A DNA stretch of 64,000 nucleotides from Jacaranda mimosifolia (GCA_018894105.1 CM032128.1:25939299-26003298); one strand, 5' to 3'. Shown: positions 1 through 14,152, counted from the first letter of the stretch. Notes: generated by a model not told the origin, from the letters alone. Program-made: numbers and translations.

Positions 1-542
1 TAAATAGACATTGCCAAACCAACAAAAGTTGAAATTTAAGCATATCCAGAACAATTTATTATTCTACTAAAACCATAAATAAACCACAACATAGAGGAAA
101 CTACATCGAAAAGACATTCAATTTCTTCTTAGGAAACCCTGTCCAACGCATACTCCATAAGCAACACCACGATCACCCACAAAAAAAAAAAAACAAGAGC
201 CTTTCCACCATGCATCCAAAAAAGGAAAAATATCAAATCCTTTCAGAAAAGAAGAAAGCTAAAAGGAGTTGAATACAAATCAGCTACAGATGGTTAGAAC
301 TGTGCAGCACAATCAATCATAACATCAGTTGACGATCATCAACAATTGTTATTTGTTACAAACTACTCTATTTATCCCATAGTTGGCCACCGGCAAAGCA
401 TTCTCCTGATCTGGGAGAAAGATGAACTTTTTCTAAAATACTAAAACTATTGGGAAATACAGAGTTTGAAATCAAGAAAATCAATTTCAATCTAGTACAG
501 AAATAAAAACTTATTTCTTAGACAATAACATGCACTCATTAC

Positions 543-3500
543 CATAGCTCTTCAACGCTGTTTTGCAGGGGAGTGCCGGTGATTAGCAACTTATTCTTTG
601 TGCTAAATTCCTGTGAAAATATAAAGTCTCACTCACAATCCAACCGGATTAGAGGCACAAACAGAACTAAAACAGTAAATTCAACTGAAAATTTTTCATC
701 ATACCAATAATGTCGTGTACAAAGAGGCCTCACTGTTCTTTAACCTATGTGCCTCATCAACCATAAGATAGTTCCACTTAATTTTTGAGAGGACAGCCTT
801 ATCCTTCAACAATACCTCGTATGTAGTCAAAAGGGCATCAAATTTTATGCTCCTACCTGCTTTCTTGTCATTGTAAAATTCGTATTGCTGACAGACCTGC
901 AATTAGGACATAATTAAATTAGAAAAGAAACAGAATAAAGCCACAATAAAAACTGTCTACGATTTCAAAAGAGAAACCAGTTAGAATTATATGAAAAATT
1001 AGAACCCAAGGCGGGTGGAACATAACAAGTAAATCCGTAGCAAAAGAACTCAACCTCCTCAAGAAAAGCTCTTCACTAAAACATAGAATAATAATGTGCA
1101 CATTTTCTTCCAAAAACTTTCCCAAAGACCAGAACACTGACAAAACTAAGCAGTAACACTGATTGTGCACCCCGCCATTAAATGGAAAAGGTAACATGAA
1201 AGCATCCACAAAACTGCTAGTGCAAAACTGACCCAGAGTTTGCACAATCATGTCAAAGATTCCATAGCCAACCCATACTTTAAGCATTCTCGCAAAACTG
1301 ATTATCTTTATTATGCCCTTAACCAACTTAAAAGACTAATATCAAAAGTGAAAATAGAGATAAGTTGATGATAGTAATAATAGCACTGATTAACTATTAC
1401 TGGCAGAACAGTGGAATATCCGAAACCATCTTCCATCATTAATCGGTTGGTATCTAATTTCACTAATAAATTTAGTGGCTACTGAGAGACGTCACAGTCA
1501 TCTTACTAGACAATGCTGAAATTACCAAATAAAAGTACACAAAAATATTATGTTACTAAGCAACCAATGTAGATGTCATAGACACAGAATCTCAGAACAT
1601 ACAAATTCAAAGAATTTAAAAACTGTCTCCCATTGAATAAATTTGATTAACAAATTCAGCGGACACTGAGAGACATCTTCTGACCCACGATGAAGCTACC
1701 AAATAAAAAGCACATAGAAGAAGATTATGTATGTCACCCATATATACATCAAGAATATAGGACTTCGAACAAACGCAAATTTAAAGAATAACGATATGTT
1801 TGGTGAAAGAAGTTACGCGAAAATAGGAGAGTTTAAGAGTTTATAAAAACATAGATCCTCATCAAGACCAGAGAGGATAATCTAATTTTTTATTGAAGTC
1901 AAAGAAAGTCAAGGCAAGCATTTTTCTTTATGTGAACAAGCTTAGTATGTCTTTACACATTATCCTTCAAATGAATAAGATCTTTTTGAGGAAAACATGA
2001 ATATTTTATGGGGAAGGAAGTCAAATGGATGTTACATAATTAAATTTGCAGCCTAAACCTCTGTGGTCCATCCATCATTATAGCAATAAATGAAAATGAG
2101 GAATGAAAATACAGCATCCACCATGCAACAGCAGCATGCAGAACTTGAGTACATCTTGAAGAAAAATAAAATTGTACATACCTCACGGCTAACACGAGTT
2201 CCAACATATATAATAACATTCATGTTAGGCAACCACTTTCTAAATTCTTTTGCCCAATTCGACATTGTAGATAGCGGAACAACAACAAGAAATGGTCCTT
2301 GAATTTGTTGTGCATTCTGCAAAAGAATTATGAATGTTTAGCTATCAAAATATTGGAAAAACTTCCCCAGTTGACTAGCGACATAAGAGTAAATACCTGC
2401 AGGAAGCCAAGCATTGAAACTGACTGAACAGTTTTACCAAGACCCATTTCATCAGCTAAAATTACATTTGTGTCATTTCTCCAGCTGGTCAGAAAATATT
2501 TGCATGTATAAACTTATTGACTAAACCCTAAGAAGAAAATTTATCCAAAAGAGATCAAACTGGAACGGAGTTCGCACCTGTTAACCAAAAAGTTCAGACC
2601 TTCAAGCTGATAATCTCGAAGGCTCCCCCCTTTCAACCACTGAGGCTGCTCATCAAGCTTCCTAAGACTTCCTGAAGAGGGAAGAAATATTTTTTGTATT
2701 AAAAAAAAAAAAAAAAAATTTTGAATCCAAAGTAAAATTTGTAAGAATTGTTTCTCAAACTGGATCAAGTAAACAGAGAAAAGAAAGGGGGAAAAAGAAA
2801 AAGAAAAGAAAACCACCAAACAAACAAACCAAGGAGATGCCATGTTCAAATATAATTAAACCAATCATCTACCTGCAGTTGTGAAGCTTAGAGGGATTAA
2901 ATCATAATAAGTGCAAAAAACAGTAGAAAATCTAAAATGCATCTAGCCAAGCAGAATTGATTGCACATAAAATGGGAATTATGAACCTTTGCCTTTCTTG
3001 CGCTGTAAATCAACGGTCTTCCCCTGCACCATTGCTGCAGCCTCTCGAGCCTGCTTCCATAAAAATGTTATACCATCAACATAACCAATGCTCGCAAAAA
3101 GAATAGAACAAAGAAATCTATCATAAATACAAGTTAATTATTTTATGCATACGATGCAAATGAAGAGATCAAGCCAACAGAGCCAGGTCATAAAAAGGAA
3201 GGGCAGGGGGTTGTTAACGAAACACATCCAAAAACAGTAAATAGAACCTGTTGAGGGGTGGAAAGGGGAAAAAACTAGCCTAATTTACACAAGAAACAGA
3301 TTCCTTCCAATGTGCTAATTTCAATCACCCTCAGTTGCCTAAAACGAACTGAAGCTTTGCTTCGCTAGAATATTCCTTATTTATTATGGAATAAAATATG
3401 TTATAAATCTCTAGCCAACAATGAAATATAGATCGACGGTCATCTTTAATCTCATGTTCTAGAAATCGCCACCGCTCTATCTGCCGCTGCCAACAGGACA

Positions 3501-4782
3501 AGCAGTTCCCCCCACTATTCATCAATTACTTCAGTTGCCATCTTCATCACTGCTACTTCATAGAAACTTTGAAGTTCTTCTCATGCTGAAAGATATTTCC
3601 CCACAGCTAAAATGGTCTCCATTCATCACTGCATATAACCTCAGAAACAAAAAAAAGCAGTCTATAAAATGTAATTCCCTCCCTACTTAGTCGGCCCTAG
3701 ACACCCACAGTTTATCATGGTCCAAGAGTCAGAACACAAAATTTTGATTGCTCCAATGGAGCTATTTTAATGTCACATTAATTCGTGGTTCCCTTTCTAA
3801 TTTTTTCACTCCTGGTTAGCATCAACGTGAAAACTTTTGACAAATATGGGTATTCGGAAGATTCATTTTGGTTATAGTAGCAACATCAAAAGCCATGATG
3901 GTGGTGCGGGGTGGTGCGGAGGAGTTCTCTAGACGGATTCATATCCAATTTGCCTAGAGCTATAATGCATAAAGAACCACTATTATAAAACAATTGAAAT
4001 CCCAGCATACCACTGCACATTTAAACTCCAAAACAGATGTCTACACAATTGAATACCAGAATACTAGAGAATCGTAATGGCTAATATTTTGTTGAACATC
4101 ATAAACAGATAAGGTCCAAATTCCACCTGAATATACAAGTCATAAATGCTACTAATTATCCCAAGTACCAACATGTAAGTAATAAACAGAATCCTCTACC
4201 TCACAACTAAGATTCTCATCACTAGATCAACCCAGAGCTCTGACAAACAAAATCTGCAACAGTGCAGCTACAAAAATTGATGGGGACGAAACTTTTCTGT
4301 TTTCTTGCATCAATAAACCAATCAAACTATACTCTAAAACAGAGTTTTACAAGGTGAGTTCTTCACAAACAAAATGTGTTAACAACACCTATAACATAAA
4401 TTAATGGCACAACTTCCAAATCTCAATTAGATTAACACAATTTATCAGAAAAATAAATATTGGGGACGATTTCCATCTAATCCAATGTAAGAACAACTTG
4501 GCCTAAAATTGAATCACAGAAGATGACATGGCAACAACAATCCACTTGATGAGGTGAAGATCATCAATTGCACTGCCCAAAACCCTAGTTATAAAGATGT
4601 GATACCTTGTACTCGTCAATAGCATGTTGAGCAAACGAAATATCAACGTCCTTTTCCCTACAACAGGACACAACAAATAATAGACCTTAGAGCTCAGTTA
4701 GTAATGATATATACATGAAAAACTGTCAATAAATTAGGTTTCATTCCCAAAAATGAACAGGAGAAAAAAGGTATCATATGTT

Positions 4783-4827
<45 letters not shown>

Positions 4828-7800
4828 GTTTATTTAATACAGATCTCATCATGCTAGGACAAGGAAAGAGAACGAATCATATTTGATACACACAGCCATT
4901 ACCAAGTTGCTTCAGCATAAGATAGTCCCTTCCACTTGACCAAATACTCTGGCACAACATTGCCTAAAGCATCTTTGGTCAGTCTCCCTGCAATCACTCT
5001 CTCCACCTAGGCACACATTACACAGAACCACCACAAAAGATTTTATTATAGGAGAGTAGCTAATTTAAATGATGCATGATAACCCCAGAGAAAATGCACA
5101 CTGACAAACCTGACTGTTTTGTTTGATGATATCCAGATCCATTTCCTTGCTCACATCATTTACCTCGATCTAATCCACATATGACAAAGTGAGAGTTTGA
5201 GAATGGGACAAGACTACTGAGCCATCAAAAATGTACAGAGAGAAAATTCTAATGTCATCATTGTGAAAATAGGAATTGACAACAGACACGCAGCATGAAG
5301 AAAAATATGTAAGTTCAACTCTCTAGCAAGCAGTTATCAGATAGGCAAAAATTAATTGATAGTATAAGTTTCAGTTCCAGTTAAAGTCCATATTCCCTTC
5401 TGGTTTAAGATAAGTATCGAGCATATGCTGCAAATTATACTCAGGCTGACAATCTGAATTATGGTTTTGCACCTCTTTCACAATATACAAATTCACAGAA
5501 GGGCAATATACACATATGTCAACTAGATGTAGTTCCCACAACCTCAATAAACATAAGGTTGATCTTAAATATATCATTTTACTTTGTCGCGGTGATTTAA
5601 CTGTTTCAGAAAGTTCACATACACATTTACAACAAATACTTAGAGAGAGGTCTGTCCATGCATATTTTCTTATGCTGCAACAATTATATAACCGACAATG
5701 ATGATCATGAACAAAGAGTTCTTCAAGTTAGCCCTAGCAGATGCAGAAGAAAAAGTGACAGCATGAAGAAGAAATAGCTCAATAAAAATCAATAAAATCT
5801 CATTAGCAATCTTCAGAAAGGCAAAAATAATAACTCAAAAAGCAGGGAAGGCGCAACGTTGGAACACTTTCACCAATATCGTCCTGTCTTTCAAAACATC
5901 AACCTCACATTTCCATGAGAAGTCTATGCTTCTATCACTGAGTTGTCAATCACGATATGTGAACCAGACATAGGGTGGCTCAAATTCACTTTAGCTTGGG
6001 AACTTGGCAAACTAGCCCACCATAATTTTTTACTATTTAACCTCACACTCAACTCACTAATCACTAATGGCACTCCTCTTCCATCAAAGACTAACAGGAT
6101 TAAAACATCATAAATAAAAGCAAGCTGCCATCGCTTCTCTGAACAATTTCAAGAGTCGCTGATGGTCTTGCAAGACTTATTTTGAGAATCATTTTACTCT
6201 GATATAGAATAGATTACATCACTAGCATAATTACCTCACCATGTGTGCATCTCAGTATGAAGACATAATACATGCATGACCCACATGCACATACACATAT
6301 ACTTACAAAATATGTAATTCTTCTTTTATGTTAACATATCCAAACAATTTCAAGGAGGCAGCACTATGTAAATCTTCTCATTACCTCCTCACGAGATACC
6401 ACCTTCCGATACTTGATATCTTCCATCACTTTTTTGGTGTAATTCAAAACCTTCTTAAAACCACTGAGCTGAAAAATCAATAGGTGGAAAAATAAGAAAA
6501 GAACACTTCGAATCAATTTTTAGGATTTGAAAATAGTAGTTCATATCAACTGTATCAGCCAGTGATAAGCTAGCAGGTGTAAGAACAGAACAACTGATAT
6601 TTAAGGAGATTACATTCTGCAACTCGGAAAATGGCTTCCATTGGCAGTGTAAGAGTGAGTGGCCTTTCCATTTTATTAAAAACTCCATCTCACTCCAATT
6701 TGGTTCTGAGTCAAACAAATAGCTCAACAGCACAGGCTCAGTCGATTTATTATTCCTTAAAGCTTCTTCAGACATGCCCTTTGGTTGATGCCATATCACC
6801 TTTTCAATAGCATCAGCATCTTCATCTTCAATCTCCTCCTTGACAACATAATAGCAAGCTACTCAACATTGGAAAGAATTTAATTCTAAATAAACAAGGG
6901 GGATAATTAATCAATTACACGTGAAATGATAAAGGAAATAAAAGAAAAAAAAAAGACTTAGTTATAAGAATACAATAGGTAACACAAGGCAGATGCTTTC
7001 TTAAGGCTCTGCAACCAGAAATACCTAGGCTCTGTTTGGTTCATTTTGGCAAAATGCAACCAATCATATGTATCACTTTTTTGCCAAAACAACACATACT
7101 AATTCCCAGAATACCCCTTTAAATCAATTGCTTATTACCAAAAATCCCATATACATATATATACATATCATAATATTTTATCATTATTTTTACAATTAAA
7201 AAATCATATCTAATCATCACATATATATATTATATACAAATTTTATTATTATTTTTACAATAAAAAATATTATTCAATTCCATTTTCACCCCAAAAACCC
7301 AATAAAAAAGTATTGATTTGACTGCTACAATAAAAATTGTCTCCTCCCAAAACATAAACAAACATACCAAAACTGCCCAAAATAATTCTTTAACTATTCC
7401 CAAAACATAAACATACATCCATCACATTCCCCAACACAAATTTCACATTCTCCAACCCCACTCCCAAAACATATAATCCAAAACACACAATTCATATCCA
7501 AATATTACCCTAATTTCTCCAAATAACTGCCTCTGACTGTATTATGCAACAGAGGCTGATGACTATTATATGATTATGACAAATCCACAGCATTATAACA
7601 AGATGAAGTCACAAAGGAATGCAGATAAATAGTGTAGATTAACAGCAAAGCACTCACCAAGTCAGCAAGTTCACCTTGTGTACAAAGTCTTGAGAGGACG
7701 TCACAAACTTTTAAGAAGAAAAGGTTCCATAATGTAAAAGGTCACTCGCATTTCAAGGAACATCCAAGTAGAAGATGTTTGCAGTATAATAAGTTCATAA

Positions 7801-10800
7801 CACTTTATTTGTAATCCACCTCATAGCTAAAATAGTTTGATGGGGGAAAGAAAGAAAAGCATTACAATAACAAAAGAAAAGGTTGAAACTTTTGGTCTGA
7901 CTTCCCTCCATTAAAAAATCCTCATGCTCAGCCAGTTTGCCAATTGTTTATAGATACTTTCTACTATTACAATTTATTATAGAAGCTAGAATAAGAAATT
8001 TATCTATCCAAATTCATTGAACAAACAGCATCAATAAAAGAAGAAAAGCAGCAAGATCCAGAAAATATGGAAATAAAGAGGATATCATTGCACTGTTAGG
8101 AAATGTTAAGTGCCAGAGTAAAAATAAGAATCCAATGGCATAAACACACCTTTTGGTTCTTTTTTTTGCCTTCATCAAAATCTTCACTTTCATCGCTCTC
8201 GATATATGATACCTTCCGCACTGAACGGCCTGAAGTTCGCAGTTCACTGTTCTTACTAGAAACACCAACAGAAGTAGACCAACCACCATTCTTTCTGCGA
8301 GCTGTTCCACTCCTCCTTGTACTACCAAAATCCTCATCACTATCATTTTCTAAGTCCTCGGCAGATGATTCTTCTTCATCTTCCTCAAAAGAAGATCTAC
8401 CTGTCTTCCGCCGAGTGGATGTTGCAAGTGATTTAAGTTCCCTGTTAGACCTCAAACTACGACCACTCTTACTTGATTGCTTGGTCCTTTTTGTCTTAAG
8501 GTAAACATCATCTTCATCTGGGATATCCAAATCATCATCATCAATATCTTCATCATCAGATCCTTCAGCATTCCAATCTTCATCCTTATCCTGCAGAAGG
8601 ATGGATAATTACTAAAAATAAGAGACGAAAACCCTCCCATTAAATTCCCAAAATGAGCACATCTTCAGCACAATGCAGACATAAACCTTCACTGAAGGAC
8701 CCAAACATCATCTTAACAAGATACTAAAAGAAAAGACAACAGCTTTAACTAAGTCTTCAGAGGTCAGTAAAGCCCCAAGGAGGTCTCTCTCTCTGTGTTG
8801 GGGCATGGATGTGGAAGGGATCAATGAGAGTATGTGTGTCAGAAACACAGAAATAAGATGTCAATGAGAATACGCATTTCACAAACACGGGTACACGAAC
8901 AGAGAGTAGCTTCTAACTTGTAGCATATGTTAAATGGGTGCATGTCTAAGTGATTATACATAAGGCTGTTAAGAGCCTCTTAAGAATAATCCAGTCACCA
9001 TTGCATGAAAAAAAACACGCGGAAACAGGAAAAGTCATTCATCATTTCCTATTCAGAAAGTAATGGATCAAATACCAGAAAAGGTTGCCCATAGAAACAA
9101 TCCAACGAGTAAAAGGGGAAGTCTCATCACCTAGAAACTCGCAAGGAGAAAGTAGATGCATATTTGTGATAACATGGGAGGGCATAGGCAATCTAAAGAA
9201 CTGAAACTTATGCAATATGCTCACGGTGTATTAATATCAAACAACAATACTTTCAGATCCCAGTTATAAGTGAAACTAAATTAATTGTGCCCAAAAAAGA
9301 AGGATGGGGAAGGGAAGAAAGAGAAACAGAAAAAGCCAACTTGAACCCCTCACTTCCCAAAAAGTGTTTGGGGGCTCAGACACATAACAAGGCACTTTGC
9401 AAAGACCTGAATAGTTCAAAGTAAAATTACAAATGAAAACACTTGAACAATGTTTTTTCAAGGGATTAGGAAGCACAGCCAATCTTCATTATTCTCATAA
9501 GACATACATCTGTATTTTTAAGTATAGGTGATGTATGTATATATAATTAATCTCAAAATTCTGCAGTTTAATTCCCAGTGTTTATAGGAAAATGTGCCAA
9601 AAGTATCATCATCAACACCTCATTCATTGTGCCATATTTATTAGGCTCCATCACCATATTTTCAAACAGTGATTATCATACAAATGCGAACATGCTGGGT
9701 ATTTTACCAGATAAAATAGACATTGCTCTCAATTCACTGGGGCAAAAAGAAAAGAATGAAGTTCTAAAATAATTGAGCTCATTTTTTACTTCTTATTAAC
9801 TCCAGTAGAAAATAAAAGCAAACATATTCAAGAAAAAATGATACCCCTATTTGCTCTACATAAACACATATCCACAATTCATGCATCCAGATTGTAATTT
9901 TATTGCCCACAGTTTTTCTGAATAAGTAAGCTGATGACTCTTAAACTTTAATGCTCAGAGCAATACACGATATCGTTATATTTATATATCCAAGGTGCAA
10001 GCCAAGAATACTTTATTAAGCAACAGAGAATAGGAAGCAATCTACCAAAGCCTAACCAATCTATATAGAAAGTTTCAAAATTATAAGGAACATCATTGCT
10101 CTCATATATGACAAAACAAGATAATGCTACAGTGTCAAACCTTAAATTCCAGTAACGTTAAACACAAACATTAAATTAACAAAGCTATTAAGCCAAACAA
10201 CAATATTCGTATTGATATAACAAATATGCAGTGACTACAGGAGTGAATTAAAACCTTAATTCCCCTGTGCCCGCTTGTGGCCCCATAATCAGGATTGAAG
10301 TCAGCATCGTCGGGGTCATCTTCTGCAAGCAAGAAAACATGCCAAGTTTAACACTGGAAACATTTGAAACCCCCAGAAGCCAGGCGTATTTTGTAAACCA
10401 AGGGCATGTCTTTTGCCAGAAATCAATATGCAACAAACTAGCATTGGTCAACAAAATATAAAGGGAAGAAAACAGCATTACCATCTTTGTCCTCATCATC
10501 GTCTTCTTCATAATCAGCATCTTCATCAATGTACTGGTTGGCGTTCAACCCCTTGTATTTCCTAGAAACACTGCTAGGAGCAGTAGGCCTAGGTGGTGGC
10601 TTCGAACTAAACCTACTTGAGTGGCTTATCCTTCTATGACGTTTCAGTGTCTCTCTCTGATCATCACCATCCTGCTCGTAGTATTCGTCAGACAACATCT
10701 CGTCTGCAGGAACAATCTGATGTCCCTTCTTGGCAACTGTTTTCTGCCTAATTTCATCAGTTTCAGATTCCATCCTATCCTCTGCTCCATCAGGCTCCTC

Positions 10801-11127
10801 TAATTCAGACCCTTTATATTCTGATCCACTCTTAGACTCCTCCCCGGACTCTGATGCTCCATGTGACTCTGAGGGCTGCCAATCTTTCCAAAACCTTGAA
10901 CCCCACTGTGCGCCCATAGTCATTCTACTTCAAGAAGGCTGTGCACTTCTAACCTTAATATTACCACTATCTTCTCCAGCATTATGACTACGCAGAGGTT
11001 CCAAAGTTTCATCATTACTGGAAGCTACATTCTCAGGGATTCTACTACTATCCATCTGTGAATGGATTTTCTCATTCACTGCAATCTGCTCTACCATTCC
11101 ATCCGAAAAATTCGTAAAAAATGCCAT
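543..11127 (-). CDS. CHR5: CHD1/CHR5-type chromatin-remodelling ATPase, 5' half (partial, runs off left edge)
   Basis: Seen: fourteen minus-strand coding exons with GT-AG borders at 11127-10482, 10322-10255, 8590-8150, 6838-6614, 6468-6385, 5169-5110, 5006-4903, 4657-4606, 3050-2987, 2671-2578, 2484-2397, 2316-2182, 896-705 and 610-543. All junction phases agree, giving about 773 codons. Order along the protein: an acidic N-terminus ([18 protein letters not shown]); a Ser/Glu/Arg-rich segment; chromodomain 1 ([14 protein letters not shown], about residues 439-452); chromodomain 2 ([15 protein letters not shown], about 529-543); then the SNF2 ATPase with Walker A DEMGLGKT (about 624-631), DEAH (about 734-737) and TGTPLQN (about 763). 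Known: this order is that of plant CHD1 homologues such as Arabidopsis CHR5, a nuclear nucleosome remodeller of about 1,700 residues. The helicase C-lobe and DNA-binding region lie beyond position 1. Odd: an in-frame TGA at 10932-10930 (codon 66) separates [10 protein letters not shown]... from [15 protein letters not shown]. Translation could alternatively begin at Met 10923. The family call is very sure; the integrity of the N-terminus is not. Confidence 0.95.
4785..4827. repeat. (AC)n(AT)n microsatellite in an intron of the CHD1 gene
   Basis: An uninterrupted AC dinucleotide run passes directly into an AT run. It lies in the intron between the exons at 5006-4903 and 4657-4606. Such compound runs are usually length-polymorphic. 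Confidence 0.95.
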
Positions 11128-11871
11128 GCTCTATTCTTCACATATAAATGTTTGCAGAACCAAATTGGAATGCCACCAGCCAATTGAAGGCAAGGTAAGT
11201 GAGTATTGATTTCCCAGAAAAATGCCCCTCCAAAAAGCTCTGTTATAAATATCAAATGCAACAACATTCAGTCACCTGGAAAACCAAAACGAATATCCAA
11301 TTTGATTTACACAAAGAAGAACGCGGATATGAATTTGATTTATTACAAATTGAACCATGAAATTAATGTCCATAACGCACAATATTTAGAGCAAATTATA
11401 TGGATCGATTAGTTAAAACTCAGAATCGGTTGTTAAGACTCAAGGAAAAGCCACAATTTCCCGAGAACGAAATCAATTTAAAAACCCAAAATCCACATTG
11501 GAGAAATCTCGGATTGAAATTGTTATTTAGGCTATTACAGAGAGCTAATTTTCCATTTTCTTCTCATAATACTATCCTCTACAAGCACAAAATAAAAAAG
11601 AGGGGGAAAAATCACACAATTCGGTCAAGGGTATTTCCGCAAATTCAGTGGGGAGCGCAGGTTCGCACTCGTACGACGCCGGGGAAACTGGTCTCAGGTG
11701 AATTACAGCAAAGCCGGCGGCGGGAAAGATTGGTTTCGAAAAAGATAGCGTTTGAAAGGCTTGTGGACAAAGGATTGCGGATCCCGGGTCGGGTACGCAA
11801 ATTCGCTCCCGAAAGCAAAACGGGTTGCAGATACGAAATCAAGTAATCGAAGATGAATGGATTTAATTTAC

Positions 11872-12010
11872 CTGTGAGCTGTTCGATGATGTCCACAAAG
11901 GGAACAAAAAACTTTTTAGAGAGAGAAAGGAAGAAGGGTGGGGGGTGTTGCGTATAGAAGATGTTTGTATTTTCGGATTTTTTCTAGAGAGAGAAAGAGG
12001 CTTGAGCGAT
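11872..12010 (-). other. 5' untranslated leader exon of the CHD1/CHR5 gene (inferred)
   Basis: A good donor (CACAG|GTAAAT) lies at 11872/11871 on the minus strand, upstream of the first coding ATG at 11127. A leader intron of about 740 bases would end just before that ATG, probably at GTGAAG|AATAGAGC near 11135. The leader is rich in CT/GA runs (TCTCTCTAGAAAAAATC type), common in plant 5' leaders. The right end is placed about 30 bases below the TATA-like box, so it is approximate. The leader contains one ATG (see findings). No cDNA evidence is available here. Confidence 0.5.
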
Positions 12011-12040
12011 AATCGAGAGGAAATATGGATTTGTGAGGTA

Positions 12041-12049
12041 ATTTATATA
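12041..12049 (-). promoter_or_regulatory. TATA-like box for the CHD1/CHR5 gene
   Basis: On the minus strand this reads TATATAAAT, about 170 bases upstream of the leader donor at 11872 and about 190 bases to the left of the Harbinger-like element border. Its position relative to the CT-rich leader fits a core promoter. The surrounding DNA is AT-rich, so a chance match is possible. Confidence 0.4.
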
Positions 12050-12235
12050 AAATGTATACATAATATAATATAAGAAGAGAATGTTTGACCTAATTCCATT
12101 GATTTTGATCAAATTCTAAATTTTTAAATTTTTGATTTTTTTATACTATGTATAACATAGAAAATACTTTTGTTATTTTTCAAACTTTAAGCTACATTTT
12201 ATATTTTAATGATGTAGAAGCATGTAGCAGTTATA

Positions 12236-12250
12236 GGGCACGTTTGATGT
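12236..12250 (+). repeat. Left terminal inverted repeat of the Harbinger-like element
   Basis: GGGCACGTTTGATGT matches the right end at 22574-22588 in inverted orientation with one mismatch. The trinucleotide ATA precedes it. Confidence 0.65.
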
Positions 12251-14152
12251 CATGTATTAGCTAACTTAATGTAGGGTAATGCATCGCAGTCGCATGTTTG
12301 ATTGAAGCTGTTATTTTTGCAAGTTAGCCCAAAAATTTGAAAGGGCCTGGTACTGTAGCAAACATTAGGCATTATTCAAAAAATGGGTCCAAGGGTGAGA
12401 TTAAGTTGTCGCGGCTAGGGGCTGGAGATTGCTGACAAATGAAATTACAAATCTAGCCTCGTTTTCAATCTCATTTTTTTCATTTATGCCCTGATTTGGA
12501 TAAATCCCCGCGATTCCTCCCCAAAAATTCAAAAACCAGCAAAAGGAAAATATCCTATCTCAGTCTGCGCAAAAAAATATTCATCAAGCCCTAATTCCTT
12601 CCCAAAATTGTCGACGTCTTCGTTGTGATTAACTGCCCTCCCTTGGTTCAAAGAACTAGTATCAGCAAATAAGAACACCTTCTTTGGTTCTTGTTTACCC
12701 TTTTAAATAATCGCCCCCCCCCCCCCAACTTCATGTTCTTCATCTAACGTAATTTGTTATATTTGTGGTTTGTTCAAACAGCTTCTTCCATAAGTTAGTA
12801 CTCCGTACTCACATCCTACTGTGGGTGTTTGGACCAATCGTCGGTGACGGTGGGAGACATCTCAAACACAGACTTATCATGTTGCTTCTTACACTATACT
12901 GAGCATTATCAAGTTTTTCTTAACTTCAGTTGAACTTCGAATCATTGTGCATTATAGGCGTTTTTCACATAACAGAGCTATTAACTTTGCTTGGCTACTG
13001 ATTATCTGTGTTTATGCTGCTGCTAGTCATTCAGTCTGTACTTTGTGCCTCATTTAGAACATCTACTTTTGGTTCAAGAATCTTGGCTTGCATACTCTAC
13101 ATCATACATACGCCTCAAGTTGATGATGAAAATGTGTAGCTTTCTAAACATATATTACTGCTTTAGCAGTAGCATTATGACTACATTTTCTTTATTATTC
13201 CTCAAGCTAAACAGAGTGACAGAAGTAATATTGTGTGTAGTGGTATGTGTTTGATAATAAGCAAGTCCTTAGATGTATATTTATTAGATTAAATATTATA
13301 ATATGACAAATTTAATTTTGGATACTTTGATATGGAAGATTGTAGTCACTAAAGCCGAAGATTGTGACTATGAGACACCACAACTTAAACCCAAACTATA
13401 TTCTATCTGTACATTCTTTCCTCACTCATAAATGTATGCAAAAAAAAAAAAATTATTCCAAAGATTAATTAGATTAACCGAAATTCATATACACTTTATC
13501 CCTTTATATTTGCCATGAATTATGGGATCTATATTTATCTTTTTACCTCATTTAAGTCTTTAATAGCTTAGTTTTTTAAACTTGGTGATGTGATTGTGTA
13601 ATCAATTGTTACAGGGCTACAAATCAATATATGAAGGTGGGGGGTTTTAGCAACAGTTGTAAACTTATGTATTTCCTATTAATCATGTCTAGAGTGTATA
13701 AAAAGCCGACAACTTGTTTGTGTTTCTTCCTTTTTTCGTCATGGCTCCTTGCTTTATTACTCATCCTCACTCATGGATGGATAGGCACAAGTTTGTATTT
13801 ATATGCTTATGTATTGATGATAATCAAACCTTTTGTTCAAATATAAAGTTGAACCACTTCCCTTTCTATGGATGGCAAATATATGTTTAACGTTCATTCA
13901 CCCCAACCTTTGTGCATTTCTAATTGACACATATCGCTTATTATCATGTGATTAATAATCCTACAATTAAGATTTACAATCATTGTTAAAAGAAGAAGAG
14001 TAAATACCATGTTTTTGATTGGTGGGGGAAACTAACAATGCTATTGTGTCATTGTTACATTGCAATAGCTGCATCTTGGACTTTATGTTTGATATCCAAC
14101 CAACATTTTCTGTTCGATTTAGCTCCTTTTAGATTTTTTGTAGGCAAATCGC

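Noticed and set aside
1..540. Further CHD1 exon at the left edge
   Set aside because: No frame continuing from [13 protein letters not shown] with the expected next conserved segment and an acceptor was found; taken as intron.
7024..7540. GGCTCTGTTTGGTTC sequence in a CHD1 intron, like a Tourist MITE end
   Set aside because: No matching inverted end or target duplication was found in the intron, so an element could not be supported.
8103..8504. 133-codon plus-strand frame rich in Ser/Leu
   Set aside because: Exact antisense shadow of the acidic/Ser-rich exon 8590-8150 of the CHD1 gene.
10730..10987. Plus-strand frame rich in Ser/Asp/Pro
   Set aside because: Antisense shadow of the first coding exon of the CHD1 gene.
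11400..11846. 148-codon plus-strand frame
   Set aside because: It lies inside the leader intron of the CHD1 gene on the opposite strand, has low-complexity Lys/Arg content and no recognised domain; probably accidental.
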